A stretch of DNA of 64,000 bases from CAWBRT01 sp963791145 (GTDB lineage: Bacteria; Acidobacteriota; Terriglobia; Terriglobales; Acidobacteriaceae): contig CAWBRT010000007.1 of the NCBI GenBank assembly GCA_963791145.1, positions 186,001 to 250,000 of the forward strand. Direction: 5' to 3'. The notes under the pieces are model-generated. The model was not told the DNA's origin. It was given only the letters and a program-made list of their open reading frames with translations, and did no database searches. Below are positions 56,428-64,000 of the stretch, one piece after another (within the stretch, counting starts at the first letter, position 1; every line of letters begins with the position of its first letter). The position numbers and the translations under genes are program-made.

Positions 56428-56456
56428 GCCCCACGGCCATCCGGGCTACGTGGGGC
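56428..56456 (-). terminator. Intrinsic terminator of the TIM-barrel amidohydrolase gene
   Basis: Minus strand: GCCCCACG, 13-base loop, CGTGGGGC, then TTTTATTT; 27 bases after the stop codon at 56483. Confidence 0.85.
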
Positions 56457-56482
56457 ATGGTCGTTTGTTAATGCGAGTTCGC

Positions 56483-57367
56483 TTAGACCCGGTAAACGCG
56501 CGCAGCAGTATTCCAGAAGATGTTGGCCTCGTGCGGCTGGCCGTGCTTGGCTACGGCATCGCGATGCGCCTGCACCAGCGGGGCGTGCTTGGTCCACAGC
56601 TTCTCGATGGGGAAATTCGATCCGAACAGCAGGCGCTCGCTGCCGAAGATCTCCATCGCGTTGTCGACGATATAGGCGATCAGGGCGGGATCGTTGCGGT
56701 GGACGAAGGTGCCGAAGGCGGAGAGCTTGGAGTAGAGGTTCGGCAGGCGGGCCAGCTGGCGAAGGCCCGCGCGCCATGCCTCCGTCGTCTTCGGCGACAT
56801 GTCGGTCAGCATGCCCGTATGCTGCAGGATGAAGTTGATCTCCGGATTCTCCTCGATCAGGCGGGCGCCATCGCGCATCTGGCCGGGAAAAATCTGCAGA
56901 TCGAAGGAATAGCCATAATCCTTGAGGCGGCTGACATTCTTTCGCACCTTGGGATCGACCACCTGGTCGGCTGAGGGCGCGAAGCGGTATTCCGGCGTCT
57001 CGTGCCAATGGAGCTGCATGCGGATGCCGCGCACGAGCGGGTAACGCTTCAGGCGGTCGAGCTGCGGGCGGACGTCATCAACCGTCATGTCGGCATAGCC
57101 GACGATGCCGTGCGGCCAGCCGGTTTCCGCCGCGGTCTTTTGCACCCAGGCGACCTCGTCTTCGAAGCGCTCCTTCGCCCAATTGACCTGGATATAGACT
57201 GCCTTTTCGATGCCGGAGCCCGCCAGGTCGGAGAGGAACTCTTCGATGGGATAGTCGCGGCGAAGCGGTTCATAGGGACCGAAGATGCGCGGCACCATCG
57301 GCCCTTGCAGCCAGGGCAAGTCTTGCTGCCGCCAGATATGAAAATGAGAATCGATGATCTTCTGCAT
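56483..57367 (-). CDS. Amidohydrolase 2 family protein (lactonase/decarboxylase-like TIM barrel)
   Basis: 294 residues. It starts MQKIIDSHFHIWRQQDLPWL with the D-x-H-x-H metal motif of the Amidohydro_2 family, then QVNWAKERFEDEVAWVQ, GIRMQLHW, FILQHTGML, LYSKLSAFG and the terminal LLFGSNFPIEKLW. Closest named relatives are 2-pyrone-4,6-dicarboxylate lactonase and L-fuconolactonase/rhamnonolactonase types. A cytoplasmic sugar- or aromatic-lactone hydrolase is plausible; the substrate is unknown. Confidence 0.85.
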   Translation of the reverse strand: MQKIIDSHFHIWRQQDLPWLQGPMVPRIFGPYEPLRRDYPIEEFLSDLAGSGIEKAVYIQVNWAKERFEDEVAWVQKTAAETGWPHGIVGYADMTVDDVRPQLDRLKRYPLVRGIRMQLHWHETPEYRFAPSADQVVDPKVRKNVSRLKDYGYSFDLQIFPGQMRDGARLIEENPEINFILQHTGMLTDMSPKTTEAWRAGLRQLARLPNLYSKLSAFGTFVHRNDPALIAYIVDNAMEIFGSERLLFGSNFPIEKLWTKHAPLVQAHRDAVAKHGQPHEANIFWNTAARVYRV

Positions 57368-57482
57368 AAGGGAGCCTTTCGGCGGATCTTTTTTCTATTG
57401 CGATTGCGCTCGATGGGGACGGCGCGCCAGTAACGTACGCTCCGGGATGGGGGATGTCAAGGTCGCTTGATAACGAGAAACA

Positions 57483-57526
57483 CGTAGGCCCAGCCGCCCC
57501 GGCTGGGCGGGCGAGCGAAGCTCGCC
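57483..57526. repeat. REP double hairpin, inverted orientation
   Basis: CGTAGGCCCAGCCGCCCCGG with CTGGGCGGGCGAGC, the reverse of the units at 21240, 21370, 30607 and 41023. Lies about 40 bases past the amidase stop. Confidence 0.75.
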
Positions 57527-57568
57527 GCGTTGTTGCGCGGTCATATTCCGGTCCGGATCTTTACCAAG

Positions 57569-59010
57569 CTACTGCTTCACTGCCGCGCTCGCTAGCGATG
57601 GCACGCGGATGTGAAAGTCAGTCTCCCGCTGAAACTCATGAGCGAGGCCCAGCAGAGTGGTTTTATCAAATGGATGCCCGACCAACTGAAAGGCAATCGG
57701 CAAGCCCTTGCCGCAGAATCCGCAGGGAACGCTGATCGACGGCAGTCCCAGCAGGTTGATCGGACGGGTCAAGCGCGTCAGTTCGCCGGCCACCTTGAGC
57801 ACTTCCTCGCCCGGAAGGTGCTCCATGTCGGTGGCATCGATGCGGGGCACCGGAAAGGGGATCACCGGCAGATACAGGGCATCGATCTCGGCCATCGTCT
57901 CGTCGAGAAAGCGCTCGGTGAGCCGCGCGCGCAACCGCAGGGCGTCGATGTACTGCGTGGCGGGAATGAAAAGTCCGGCTTCAATGCGTATGCGGATGTG
58001 CGTCGAGTAGTCCTGCTTCCTCGTCTCCAGCCACGGCCGATGAATGGTGGCGCCCTCGCACTTGGATATGACCTCCGCTACCTGGAACAACTCCCTGGGA
58101 TTGGCAAAAGGCACAGTCTTTACCTTCGCTCCCAGGCGCTCCAGGATGCGTCTCGCCTCGGACAATGCGGCAGCCACTTCAGCGTGAATTTCTCCCAGCG
58201 CTGCGTCCTGCGGTATGCCAATGCGCAGGCCGGCGATTGGCGGTTCGTTCAAGGCGTCCACAAAGCGCGGCACCGGCCGCTTGCTGGCGGTGGGATCGTG
58301 GGAGTCGGAGCCGGCGATGATCTGCAGCAACAAGGCGCAGTCGCGGGCGGTGCGAGCGATGGGACCAATGTGATCCAGGCTCCAGGAGCGCGGGAACACT
58401 CCGTAGCGGCTGACGCGTCCGTAGGTCGGCTTCAGGCCGGTGACGCCATTGGCTGCCGCCGGCAGGCGTATCGATGCCCCAGTATCGCTGCCGAGTGCGC
58501 CGAAGACCAGCCTGGCGGCGACCGCGGCGGCCGATCCGCTCGATGAGCCGCCGGCGATGTGCTGCCGGTCAAAGGCATTGCGGCAATCGCCGAAATGTAT
58601 GTTATGGCCTGTCGGGCTGGCAGCGAACTCGGACATGTTGAGCGCGCCGAGATCGACCGCGCCGGCATCATCCAGCTTGCGCAAGACCGTCGCCGTGGTA
58701 TCGGGTTTGTAGTCGCGCAGAATTTTGCTGCCGGCTGTACAGGTTCGTCCGGCGCGGTAAAGAGGTCTTTGTGAGCCAACGGCACGCCGTGCAACGGACC
58801 GCGCCGCTGCCCGCGAGCCAGTTCCTGATCGCGCCGGCGGGCGGTAGCAAGCGCCGCCGTCTCGTCGATCAGGATGAAGCAGTTCAGCTCCTGCTGCCAC
58901 TCGCGAATGCGCGCCAGGCAAGCTTGGGTGACCGCAAGCGAAGTGACGCGGCCCTGGGCAATGGCATCGGCAACGGCGGTCAATTCCATGAATGTCCAAT
59001 CGGCGCTCAT
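57569..59010 (-). pseudogene. Amidase-signature enzyme (AtzE/GatA-like), one frameshift
   Basis: From the ATG at 59010. The Lys of the Ser-cisSer-Lys triad is in GVPLAHKDLF; after that one T appears to be missing near 58760, and the other frame continues YRAGRTCTAGSKILRDYKPDTTATVL. The rest of the triad lies in the signature GGSSSGSAAAVAARLVFGALGSDTGASIRLPAA. Corrected length is about 480 residues. It hydrolyses amides in the cytoplasm. A GatC/AtzG-like small gene overlaps its start by four bases, pointing to an AtzE-type complex rather than GatA (no gatB here). Confidence 0.85.
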
Positions 59011-59201
59011 CGGCTTCGCCTCTCGAGCAGGCCGAGGAAGGCTGCCGGATCATCGTTGAAATCGACTTTGCCGCTCATCTGGATGAGCGCGGTATTGAGC
59101 CGCGAGACCTCCAGGGCGAGTTCGGCGGAGCGAGTCTCGTCGAGAGAAAAATTCTGCAGCTCGCGTCCCGCCTGTTGAATGAGTCTTTTCGCGACATCCA
59201 T
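59007..59201 (-). CDS. AtzG/GatC-like small partner of the amidase
   Basis: 64 residues from the ATG at 59201. Two helices (VAKRLIQQAGRELQNFSL; RSAELALEVSRLNTALIQM) and an extended acidic tail (VDFNDDPAAFLGLLE), the layout of GatC/AtzG subunits that wrap an amidase-signature protein. The stop overlaps the amidase ATG (ATGA), implying coupled translation and a complex. The name is by architecture and context only. Confidence 0.65.
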   Translation of the reverse strand: MDVAKRLIQQAGRELQNFSLDETRSAELALEVSRLNTALIQMSGKVDFNDDPAAFLGLLERRSR

Positions 59202-59421
59202 GATGCGCCACTCCCGCGTTGCAAATGACCTTGAGATTGATCCGCGCCGCTGCTCAGGCACGATTACGTTCCGCGCACATCGCTTCCAGTATCGGCGCAA
59301 AGGGACTTGCAAGCAATGCGCCTGTCGGCGTTCCACGAAAACAAACCACAGCGGCACCGCGGGGAACGAGAGATCCGGGCAGCGGTTTGGGGGATAGGAA
59401 ATGGAGTGACGGATGGGAACT

Positions 59422-59811
59422 TCAGCCGCTTACGCTGCCGGATATCGCGTGCCAGGCTCGGGCGCCGTCTGAATGGGGCAGGGGAAGCAAATTGCCAAGC
59501 GCCAGGATCAGGTTCACTTGACTGAGCCACCCGATGGCAATGGCGGCGACCGCCAGGTTCGCCAGCGGGCCGGAGAGCGATATCAGGAGATTGATTCGCG
59601 GACGGCGGGCGTCTTCACGGCGGATATAGGTTCCCGTCCAGTTAACGCCAATGGCTTTTACTTTGGCCCCGCAAAGAGCCGCGACAACCGCGTGGCTAAC
59701 CTCATGCAGCACCAGGCTGGCCAACAGCAAGAGCGCAAGCTTCAGGCTCGGCGCTACGAGCGAGACGGCTGCGAATACCAGAACTGCTCCAGGCTTGAGC
59801 TCTAGTCGCAC
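59422..59811 (-). CDS. Small M50-like membrane metalloprotease (SpoIVFB/site-2 type)
   Basis: From a GTG at 59811 (GGAAGAAAGA upstream), about 129 residues; a start at 59895 adds a non-conserved leader. Hydrophobic helices flank the zinc motif H-E-V-S-H in LLLASLVLHEVSHAVVAALCGAKV. The other M50 motif is altered to NLLPLPHSDGARAWHAI (normally N-x-x-P-x-x-x-x-DG). It is much shorter than typical M50B enzymes, ending straight after this motif. It may cleave a membrane protein or be a reduced remnant. Confidence 0.65.
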   Translation of the reverse strand: MRLELKPGAVLVFAAVSLVAPSLKLALLLLASLVLHEVSHAVVAALCGAKVKAIGVNWTGTYIRREDARRPRINLLISLSGPLANLAVAAIAIGWLSQVNLILALGNLLPLPHSDGARAWHAISGSVSG

Positions 59812-60064
59812 TCTTTCTTCCCGGAACGGCAGAGATGAATCGCTTGCCGATTGGCAAGGAAATGACATTGTTCCTGCCGGGACCGCCGGCGCCAATCCAG
59901 AGAACGTGCTAAGGCAGCTCGGTTTTATGCCTTAGCGCGGGGCAGCGTCCGGCCTTAGTGGTTGTCCTGCCGATGGAAGGTTGTTGGAGCTTAGTCATTG
60001 CTGGTCGGCGGGTGTAGATGCAGGGGATACAATACGAAGCACTACGATCTTGCCAGGAGCCGCC

Positions 60065-60844
60065 ATGCGCCGGATTCTGCTGCTAGTCATTCTTGCCTTC
60101 TCGCCGGCGCTGTTTGCCGCCGAGGACATGGTTACGATCCCTACCCGCCCGGGCGTAACCCAGTCGTTCGTGCTCACCACGCCCGCCAATGCCAACCCTG
60201 ATGTGGTGTTGATCCTTTTTCCCGGGTCGCACGGTCAGATAGGCCTTCGCCGGGTCGACGGACAGATCAAGTTCGGAGAGAGTAACTTCCTAGTGCGGGA
60301 GAGGCAGCGCTTTGTTGACCTGGGGGCCGCAACGGCGGTGGTCGACGTGCCATCGGACAATCAATCCGGCATCAACGATGGCTTCCGCGCCGGGAACAAG
60401 CATGCGACAGACATCGGTTTCGTGATCGATGATCTGAAAAAGCGCTGGCCGGCGGCGCGCATTTTTCTGGTCGGCACCAGCCGCGGCACCGTTTCCGCTT
60501 CTTCAGTCGGCTATCGCCTCAAGGACCGCATCGATGGCATCGTGCTGACGTCGACGATTCAGGGCAACGGTACGACCGGGGTCAAGAAGCTGGGTAAGCC
60601 GGTGCTGTTCGTTCATCACCGGGTCGATGGCTGCCGCGAGACCCCGTATGGCGGCGTGAAAGGGTTCTCCCCAGCTTTTCCGCTCATTACCGTCGAGGGA
60701 GGACGCCCGGCCGCTTCGGGCGAATGCGATCCATTCAGCGCGCATGGCTTTTATGGGGTGGAAGCGCCGGTGGTGACGGCCATCATGCACTGGATCCGCC
60801 ATGAGCCTTACCCAACGGAAATCACTGCTGTGCCGGGCAATTAG
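60065..60844 (+). CDS. Secreted alpha/beta hydrolase
   Basis: 259 residues from the ATG at 60065. Signal peptide MRRILLLVILAFSPALFAAE. The nucleophile elbow G-T-S-R-G is in RIFLVGTSRGTVSASSVGYRL; an acid/His pair is suggested by KPVLFVHHRVDGCRET and the late SAHGFYGVEAPVV. HHRVDGC and SGECDPFSAHGFYG carry cysteines that may form a disulfide outside the cell. Substrate unknown. Intact. Confidence 0.78.
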   Translation: MRRILLLVILAFSPALFAAEDMVTIPTRPGVTQSFVLTTPANANPDVVLILFPGSHGQIGLRRVDGQIKFGESNFLVRERQRFVDLGAATAVVDVPSDNQSGINDGFRAGNKHATDIGFVIDDLKKRWPAARIFLVGTSRGTVSASSVGYRLKDRIDGIVLTSTIQGNGTTGVKKLGKPVLFVHHRVDGCRETPYGGVKGFSPAFPLITVEGGRPAASGECDPFSAHGFYGVEAPVVTAIMHWIRHEPYPTEITAVPGN

Positions 60845-60845
60845 T

Positions 60846-61347
60846 GCTTGTTTCATAAATGGAACTGGTGGAAGCCCACGCCTGTAGGCGCTGTGAATAC
60901 GCTGTCACAGCGGCTAAAGCATTTCCCGAGATGGTGTATCCATGAATAGGACCGTCATCCCGAGCGAGCGACTGCTTTTGTCGCGAGTCGAGGGATCTTG
61001 TGTTTAGCCGCGAAACAAAAAGATCCCTCCACTGCGCTCGTCCATCCCAGCAGATGCAACCGCGGCATCTGCTGGGCCCCGGCCTCGCTCCGGTCGGGAT
61101 GACGTTTCCAGGGATACACCAAGCCAGGAACTGCTCTAAAGCCGGTTCTTCGGCTCCTTTGATACCCACGGCTGAACAGGCTGCGGAAAAACGCGCCGAA
61201 GCAACAAGCGAGGCGCTATGGATGTGGGTACCATAGGAACCGCTATCAATATCTTGTGGTTTCATCCGACCCGAAATCTGTTTTTCTGCAGCCTCTGAAG
61301 CCGTGGGCTTCCACAAAATGCCTTGCAAAGGCGTTTATGAAACAAGC
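60846..61347. repeat. MITE-like non-coding element with nested terminal inverted repeats
   Basis: Ends are GCTTGTTTCATAAA (60846-60859) and its exact complement (61334-61347), with an inner pair TGGAAGCCCACG (60869-60880) and complement (61302-61313). The 500-bp body has no gene; it contains TCATCCCGAGCGAGCG palindromic repeats (60955-61100) and an AGCAGATGC stem. It begins right after the hydrolase stop codon and is followed by the CTAGCGCGGATTCAAAG repeat (61351-61386). No target duplication was identified. Confidence 0.7.
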
Positions 61348-61350
61348 TCT

Positions 61351-61419
61351 AGCGCGGATTCAAAGCGAGCGTACCCTTCACTATCACAGCTGGGCTGATC
61401 GCCCAGGCTATCGCGCGGG
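61351..61419. repeat. CTAGCGCGGATTCAAAG repeat, copy 2
   Basis: Matches 47797-47832 over about 36 bases; followed by CAGCTGGGCTGATCGCCCAGGC stem-like sequence up to the porB stop. Confidence 0.65.
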
Positions 61420-62347
61420 TTATGTGGCAGCCTGAAGCATGAGGCTAGTCTCGACCTTGGCCTGCAACAGAGTCCATTCCCGCTCGATGTTCCGCCGCAT
61501 CTTCTCGATCTGCTGCTCGTCGAGATGGCGGAACCTGCCTTGCAGGTTGAGATACTCCTCCAGGTTGGTGAATGCCGGCCGGTGGTTGATAGTGTAACGG
61601 ATTCCGTTCTCCACCTCGTAGAGCGGGAACATTCCGGTCTCCACCGCCAGGCGCGCCAGCTTGACTGAAAGCCGCTCCTCCGCCTTGTAGCCGGTGGGGC
61701 AGGAGACCCACAGGTGGATGAAGCTGGTGCCGTTCGCCGCCTTGGCCTTTTGCATCTTGCGGAAGAAATCTTCCGGGTAGGCGATGGATGCGCTGGCGGT
61801 GAAGGGGATACGGTGCGCGGCCATGATCTCCACCATGTTCTTTTTGGGCTCGCTCTTGGGCGAGCCGGCGGGAGTAGTGGTCGTCCAGGCTCCGAAGGGC
61901 GTGGCTGACGAACGCTGAATGCCCGTATTCATGTAGGCTTCGTTGTCGTAGCAGACGTAGATCAGGCGGTCATTGCGCTCGGCGGCCCCGGAGAGCGATT
62001 GCAGGCCGATATCGAAGGTGCCGCCGTCTCCCGCCCAGACCAGCACGTTGACGTCGTCGCGTCCCTGCAGGTCGAGGGCGGCGCGCACGCCCGCTCCCGA
62101 AATGGCGGCCGTAGCGAAAGGGAACATTCAGCACCGGAAGCTTGAGCGACGAAAACGGGTACGGGCCATTCAGCACGCCCCAGCAGCAGGCGGGCAGCAC
62201 GACTACAGTGTTTTCGCCCAGAGCCTTGAGGGCGATGCGCATTCCGATGACGGCGCCGCATCCCGGGCAGGCAAGATGGCCGGACTGCACCAGCTCCTGC
62301 TCCGGCAGGTGAAGGTGGCGAGGATCGTATTGAGTTGTCGTGCCCAC
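61420..62347 (-). pseudogene. porB: 2-oxoacid:ferredoxin oxidoreductase beta subunit, one frameshift
   Basis: Starts at a GTG (62347) with GGGAGGTAAACGC upstream. The TPP and cluster region is visible: HLACPGCGAVIGMRIALKAL, ACCWGVLNGPYP, then after one inserted base near 62130 FATAAISGAGVRAALD and WAGDGGTFDIGLQSLSG with the Mg-TPP GDGG...N pattern (CYDNEAYMNTGIQRSSATPFGAWTT). The C-terminus (FRHLDEQQIEKMRRNIE) is complete. About 308 residues when corrected. It oxidises pyruvate (or another 2-oxoacid) to the acyl-CoA, reducing ferredoxin. Pyruvate is the likely but unproven substrate. Confidence 0.87.
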
Positions 62348-62351
62348 GCGT

Positions 62352-63550
62352 TTACCTCCCTTTGCCGCCCGCGGCGGATTCGGCCTGCTCCCGCTCCGGC
62401 ACACTGGTCCACCAGGTGGACGGCTGCGGCAATTGCCGGTTCCACGCCAGCAGCAGCATTTGTTCAATGGCCTCAGGAGTGATGTCGCGTCCGCCAAGTC
62501 CGGCGACGATGCCTCGCACCACGGGCTGGCGCGCAGGCGGCAGGTCATACAAAGCGGACTTGACCTCCTGATGGAAGATGCCGTGATGCCCGAACGAGCA
62601 GTTGCGATCGAGCACCACCACCGCTTTCTTTCCCGAAAGCGCGCGGCGAACGGCCTCCGCCGGGAACGGCCGGAAGAGCCGTAGTCGCAGCAGGCCGGCG
62701 GGAATGCCGCGCGCGCGCAAGCTGTCGACGCCACCTGCGCGGTCAGCGCCGGCGTGCTGGATGCCACCAGCGTCAGCTCGGCATCGTCGTTTCTATATTC
62801 CTCCACCAGCCCGTAACTTCGGCCGGTAAGCTCTCCCCAGGCCCGGCCGACTTCTTCCCAAGTTACCAGCGCCTGCTGGTGCGCCTGCTCGATCTTGCCG
62901 CGGAATTCCATGTAGTAATCGGCGTCGGTAATCGGGCCGAGCGATGCCGGATGCGACAGGTCGAGGGCGTGCGGTATCCGCAGCGGGCCGAGGAAGCGGT
63001 CGACCAGCTCCTGCTCCGGCAGCTCGATATCCTCGTAGGTGTGCGAAAGGAAGAAGGCATCCAGCAGCACCATGACCGGAAGGAAGACGCGTTGCGAAAC
63101 TTCAAAGGCCTGGATGACGGAGTCGAACGCCTCTTGCCCCGACTGGCAGTAAAGCTGCATCCATCCGGTGTCGCGTTGCGAGAGCGAGTCGGTCTGGTCG
63201 GCCCAGAGATTCCATCCGGGGCCGAGGGCGCGATTGACGTCGACCATCACCAGGGGCAGGCGCGCGCCGGCGGCCCAATGCAGCATCTCGTGCATCAGGG
63301 CCAGGCCGTGCGACGAAGTGGCGGTGAAAGTTCGCGCGCCGACGGAGGCGGCGGCGACGCAGCCGGCCATGGCGGAGTGCTCCGATTCCACCTTGATGAA
63401 GCGCGCCTTGAGCTCGCCGGCGGCGACCATGTCGGCAAGCTCTTCCACCATCGAAGTCTGCGGGGTGATGGGATAGGCGGATATCACCTGGGTTCGCGCC
63501 ATGCGCACGGCATGCGCGACCGCCGAGTTGCCTTTCAGCACGGTCCTCAT
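62352..63550 (-). pseudogene. porA: 2-oxoacid:ferredoxin oxidoreductase alpha subunit, one frameshift
   Basis: From the ATG at 63550, overlapping the preceding stop (ATGA). MRTVLKGNSAVAHAVRMART, ISAYPITPQTSMVEELADMV, KVESEHSAMAGCVAAASVGARTFTATSSHGLALMHE and the VDVNRALGPGWNLWADQTDSL loop are standard for the alpha chain. Near 62733 one base is missing or shifted before the C-terminal RARGIPAGLLRLRLFRPFPAE and VVVLDRNCSFGHHG. Corrected length is about 398 residues. Four bases separate its stop from the porB GTG. Confidence 0.87.
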
Positions 63551-64000
63551 CGGCTCGCCTCCTGCATGGCCATTGCGCCGCGCGGGCACTCTTCGACGCA
63601 TATTCCGCAGCCCTTGCAATGCCCGGAGTCGATCTCGAGCTCGCCCGCCGAGCTGCCGTGAATGGCCACATCCGGGCACCAGTAATAACAATTGAGACAG
63701 CCGTTGCAGGTGCCGCAAGCAAAACACCGGCGGGCTTCATCGATCGCCGACTCGACACTGAGTCCCTTGGCGATTTCGGCAAATGAGGTCGGCGCCCGGA
63801 GAATTTTGCCGGGCAACTTTGGCCGCGGCTCCGGCGCCAGATATGCCGTATTGAGGCGCCGCGCATCCGCCACCTGCAGAACGTTCACCCGGCGCTCCCA
63901 AAGGCCCGGCAGCGACGGCTCATTTTCCGCGGCGCTTCCGTGGTGAAGGAAGTGGTCGACCTTGGACGGCGATTCGCCGCCCCGAGCCGACGGCGGCTGT
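63547..64000 (-). CDS. 2-oxoacid:ferredoxin oxidoreductase gamma/delta-type 4Fe-4S subunit (partial)
   Basis: The frame is open to the right window edge, so the N-terminus is missing. The visible 150 residues end in two ferredoxin-like cluster motifs: RRCFACGTCNGCLNCYYWCP and HCKGCGICVEECPRG. Upstream lie GKILRAPTSFAEIAKGLSVESAIDEA, typical of the delta subunit tail. The length upstream suggests a fused gamma-delta protein or a longer oxidoreductase. It moves electrons from the alpha/beta catalytic core to ferredoxin. Stop overlaps the porA start. Confidence 0.8.
   Translation of the reverse strand, partial: QPPSARGGESPSKVDHFLHHGSAAENEPSLPGLWERRVNVLQVADARRLNTAYLAPEPRPKLPGKILRAPTSFAEIAKGLSVESAIDEARRCFACGTCNGCLNCYYWCPDVAIHGSSAGELEIDSGHCKGCGICVEECPRGAMAMQEASR

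Overview
The window looks like chromosome of a GC-rich Acidobacteriota, most likely the Terriglobia (Koribacter/Acidobacteriaceae-like). Pointers are the C-terminus of an Oar-like TonB-dependent receptor at the left edge, cysteine-rich hypothetical proteins of types I associate with that phylum (5960-6433, 13412-13807, 35516-35782), large secreted IPT/beta-propeller proteins, and a high load of short palindromic intergenic repeats. The taxonomy is an inference from gene content; no rRNA or tRNA gene was found. Layout: 1-6.4 kb, miscellaneous metabolic genes (serine hydrolase, frameshifted amidohydrolase, flavin reductase-like protein, peroxiredoxin, DinB-like protein). 7.2-13.3 kb, an accessory island of two complete, different transposons lying back to back: an IS1595-type element (7213-9941) and a 3.3-kb element with an IS1-type transposase (9950-13261). 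Each has terminal inverted repeats and cargo genes, and three copies of the same 8-bp word AGAATTTT flank and separate them. 13.4-28 kb, B12-dependent ribonucleotide reductase (nrdJ, many frameshifts), a lipoprotein gene split by one stop codon, a phoH/ybeY-corC cluster, rpsT and frameshifted cysS. 28-40 kb, a class III aminotransferase, LysE exporter (frameshifted), galT, yraN, an HD-GYP response regulator, a GT2 glycosyltransferase, MoxR ATPase, htpX (frameshifted) and an MFS transporter. 41-47.8 kb, a complete ISC iron-sulfur operon, iscR-iscS-iscU-iscA-hscB-hscA-fdx-iscX, preceded by four IscR-like operator candidates. 47.9-60.8 kb, an OlsF-like bifunctional acyltransferase, a subtilase remnant fused to an FG-GAP propeller, an MBL-fold lactonase, gamma-glutamyltransferase, a TIM-barrel amidohydrolase, an AtzG/amidase-like pair, a small M50-like protease and a secreted alpha/beta hydrolase. 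61.4-64 kb, a 2-oxoacid (pyruvate):ferredoxin oxidoreductase operon running in from beyond the right edge. The ISC operon and the oxidoreductase go together functionally, because the 4Fe-4S oxidoreductase depends on cluster assembly. Three things run through the whole window. First, non-coding DNA carries several repeat systems: hairpins with a constant CCCA...TGGG frame and variable arms, facing pairs of low-complexity tracts (GTTTCAA-like or TTAGGG-like), double-hairpin REP elements that abut stop codons, and a MITE-like 0.5-kb element. Some of these have entered coding sequences, in frame in nrdJ and yraN, or have come with duplicated gene tails (nrdJ, corC). Second, about ten conserved genes are broken by single-base indels, nearly all +1 insertions; for genes such as nrdJ, cysS and iscS this points to sequence error more than true decay. 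Third, the two-transposon island is the clearest mobile feature and its boundaries can be read to the base.
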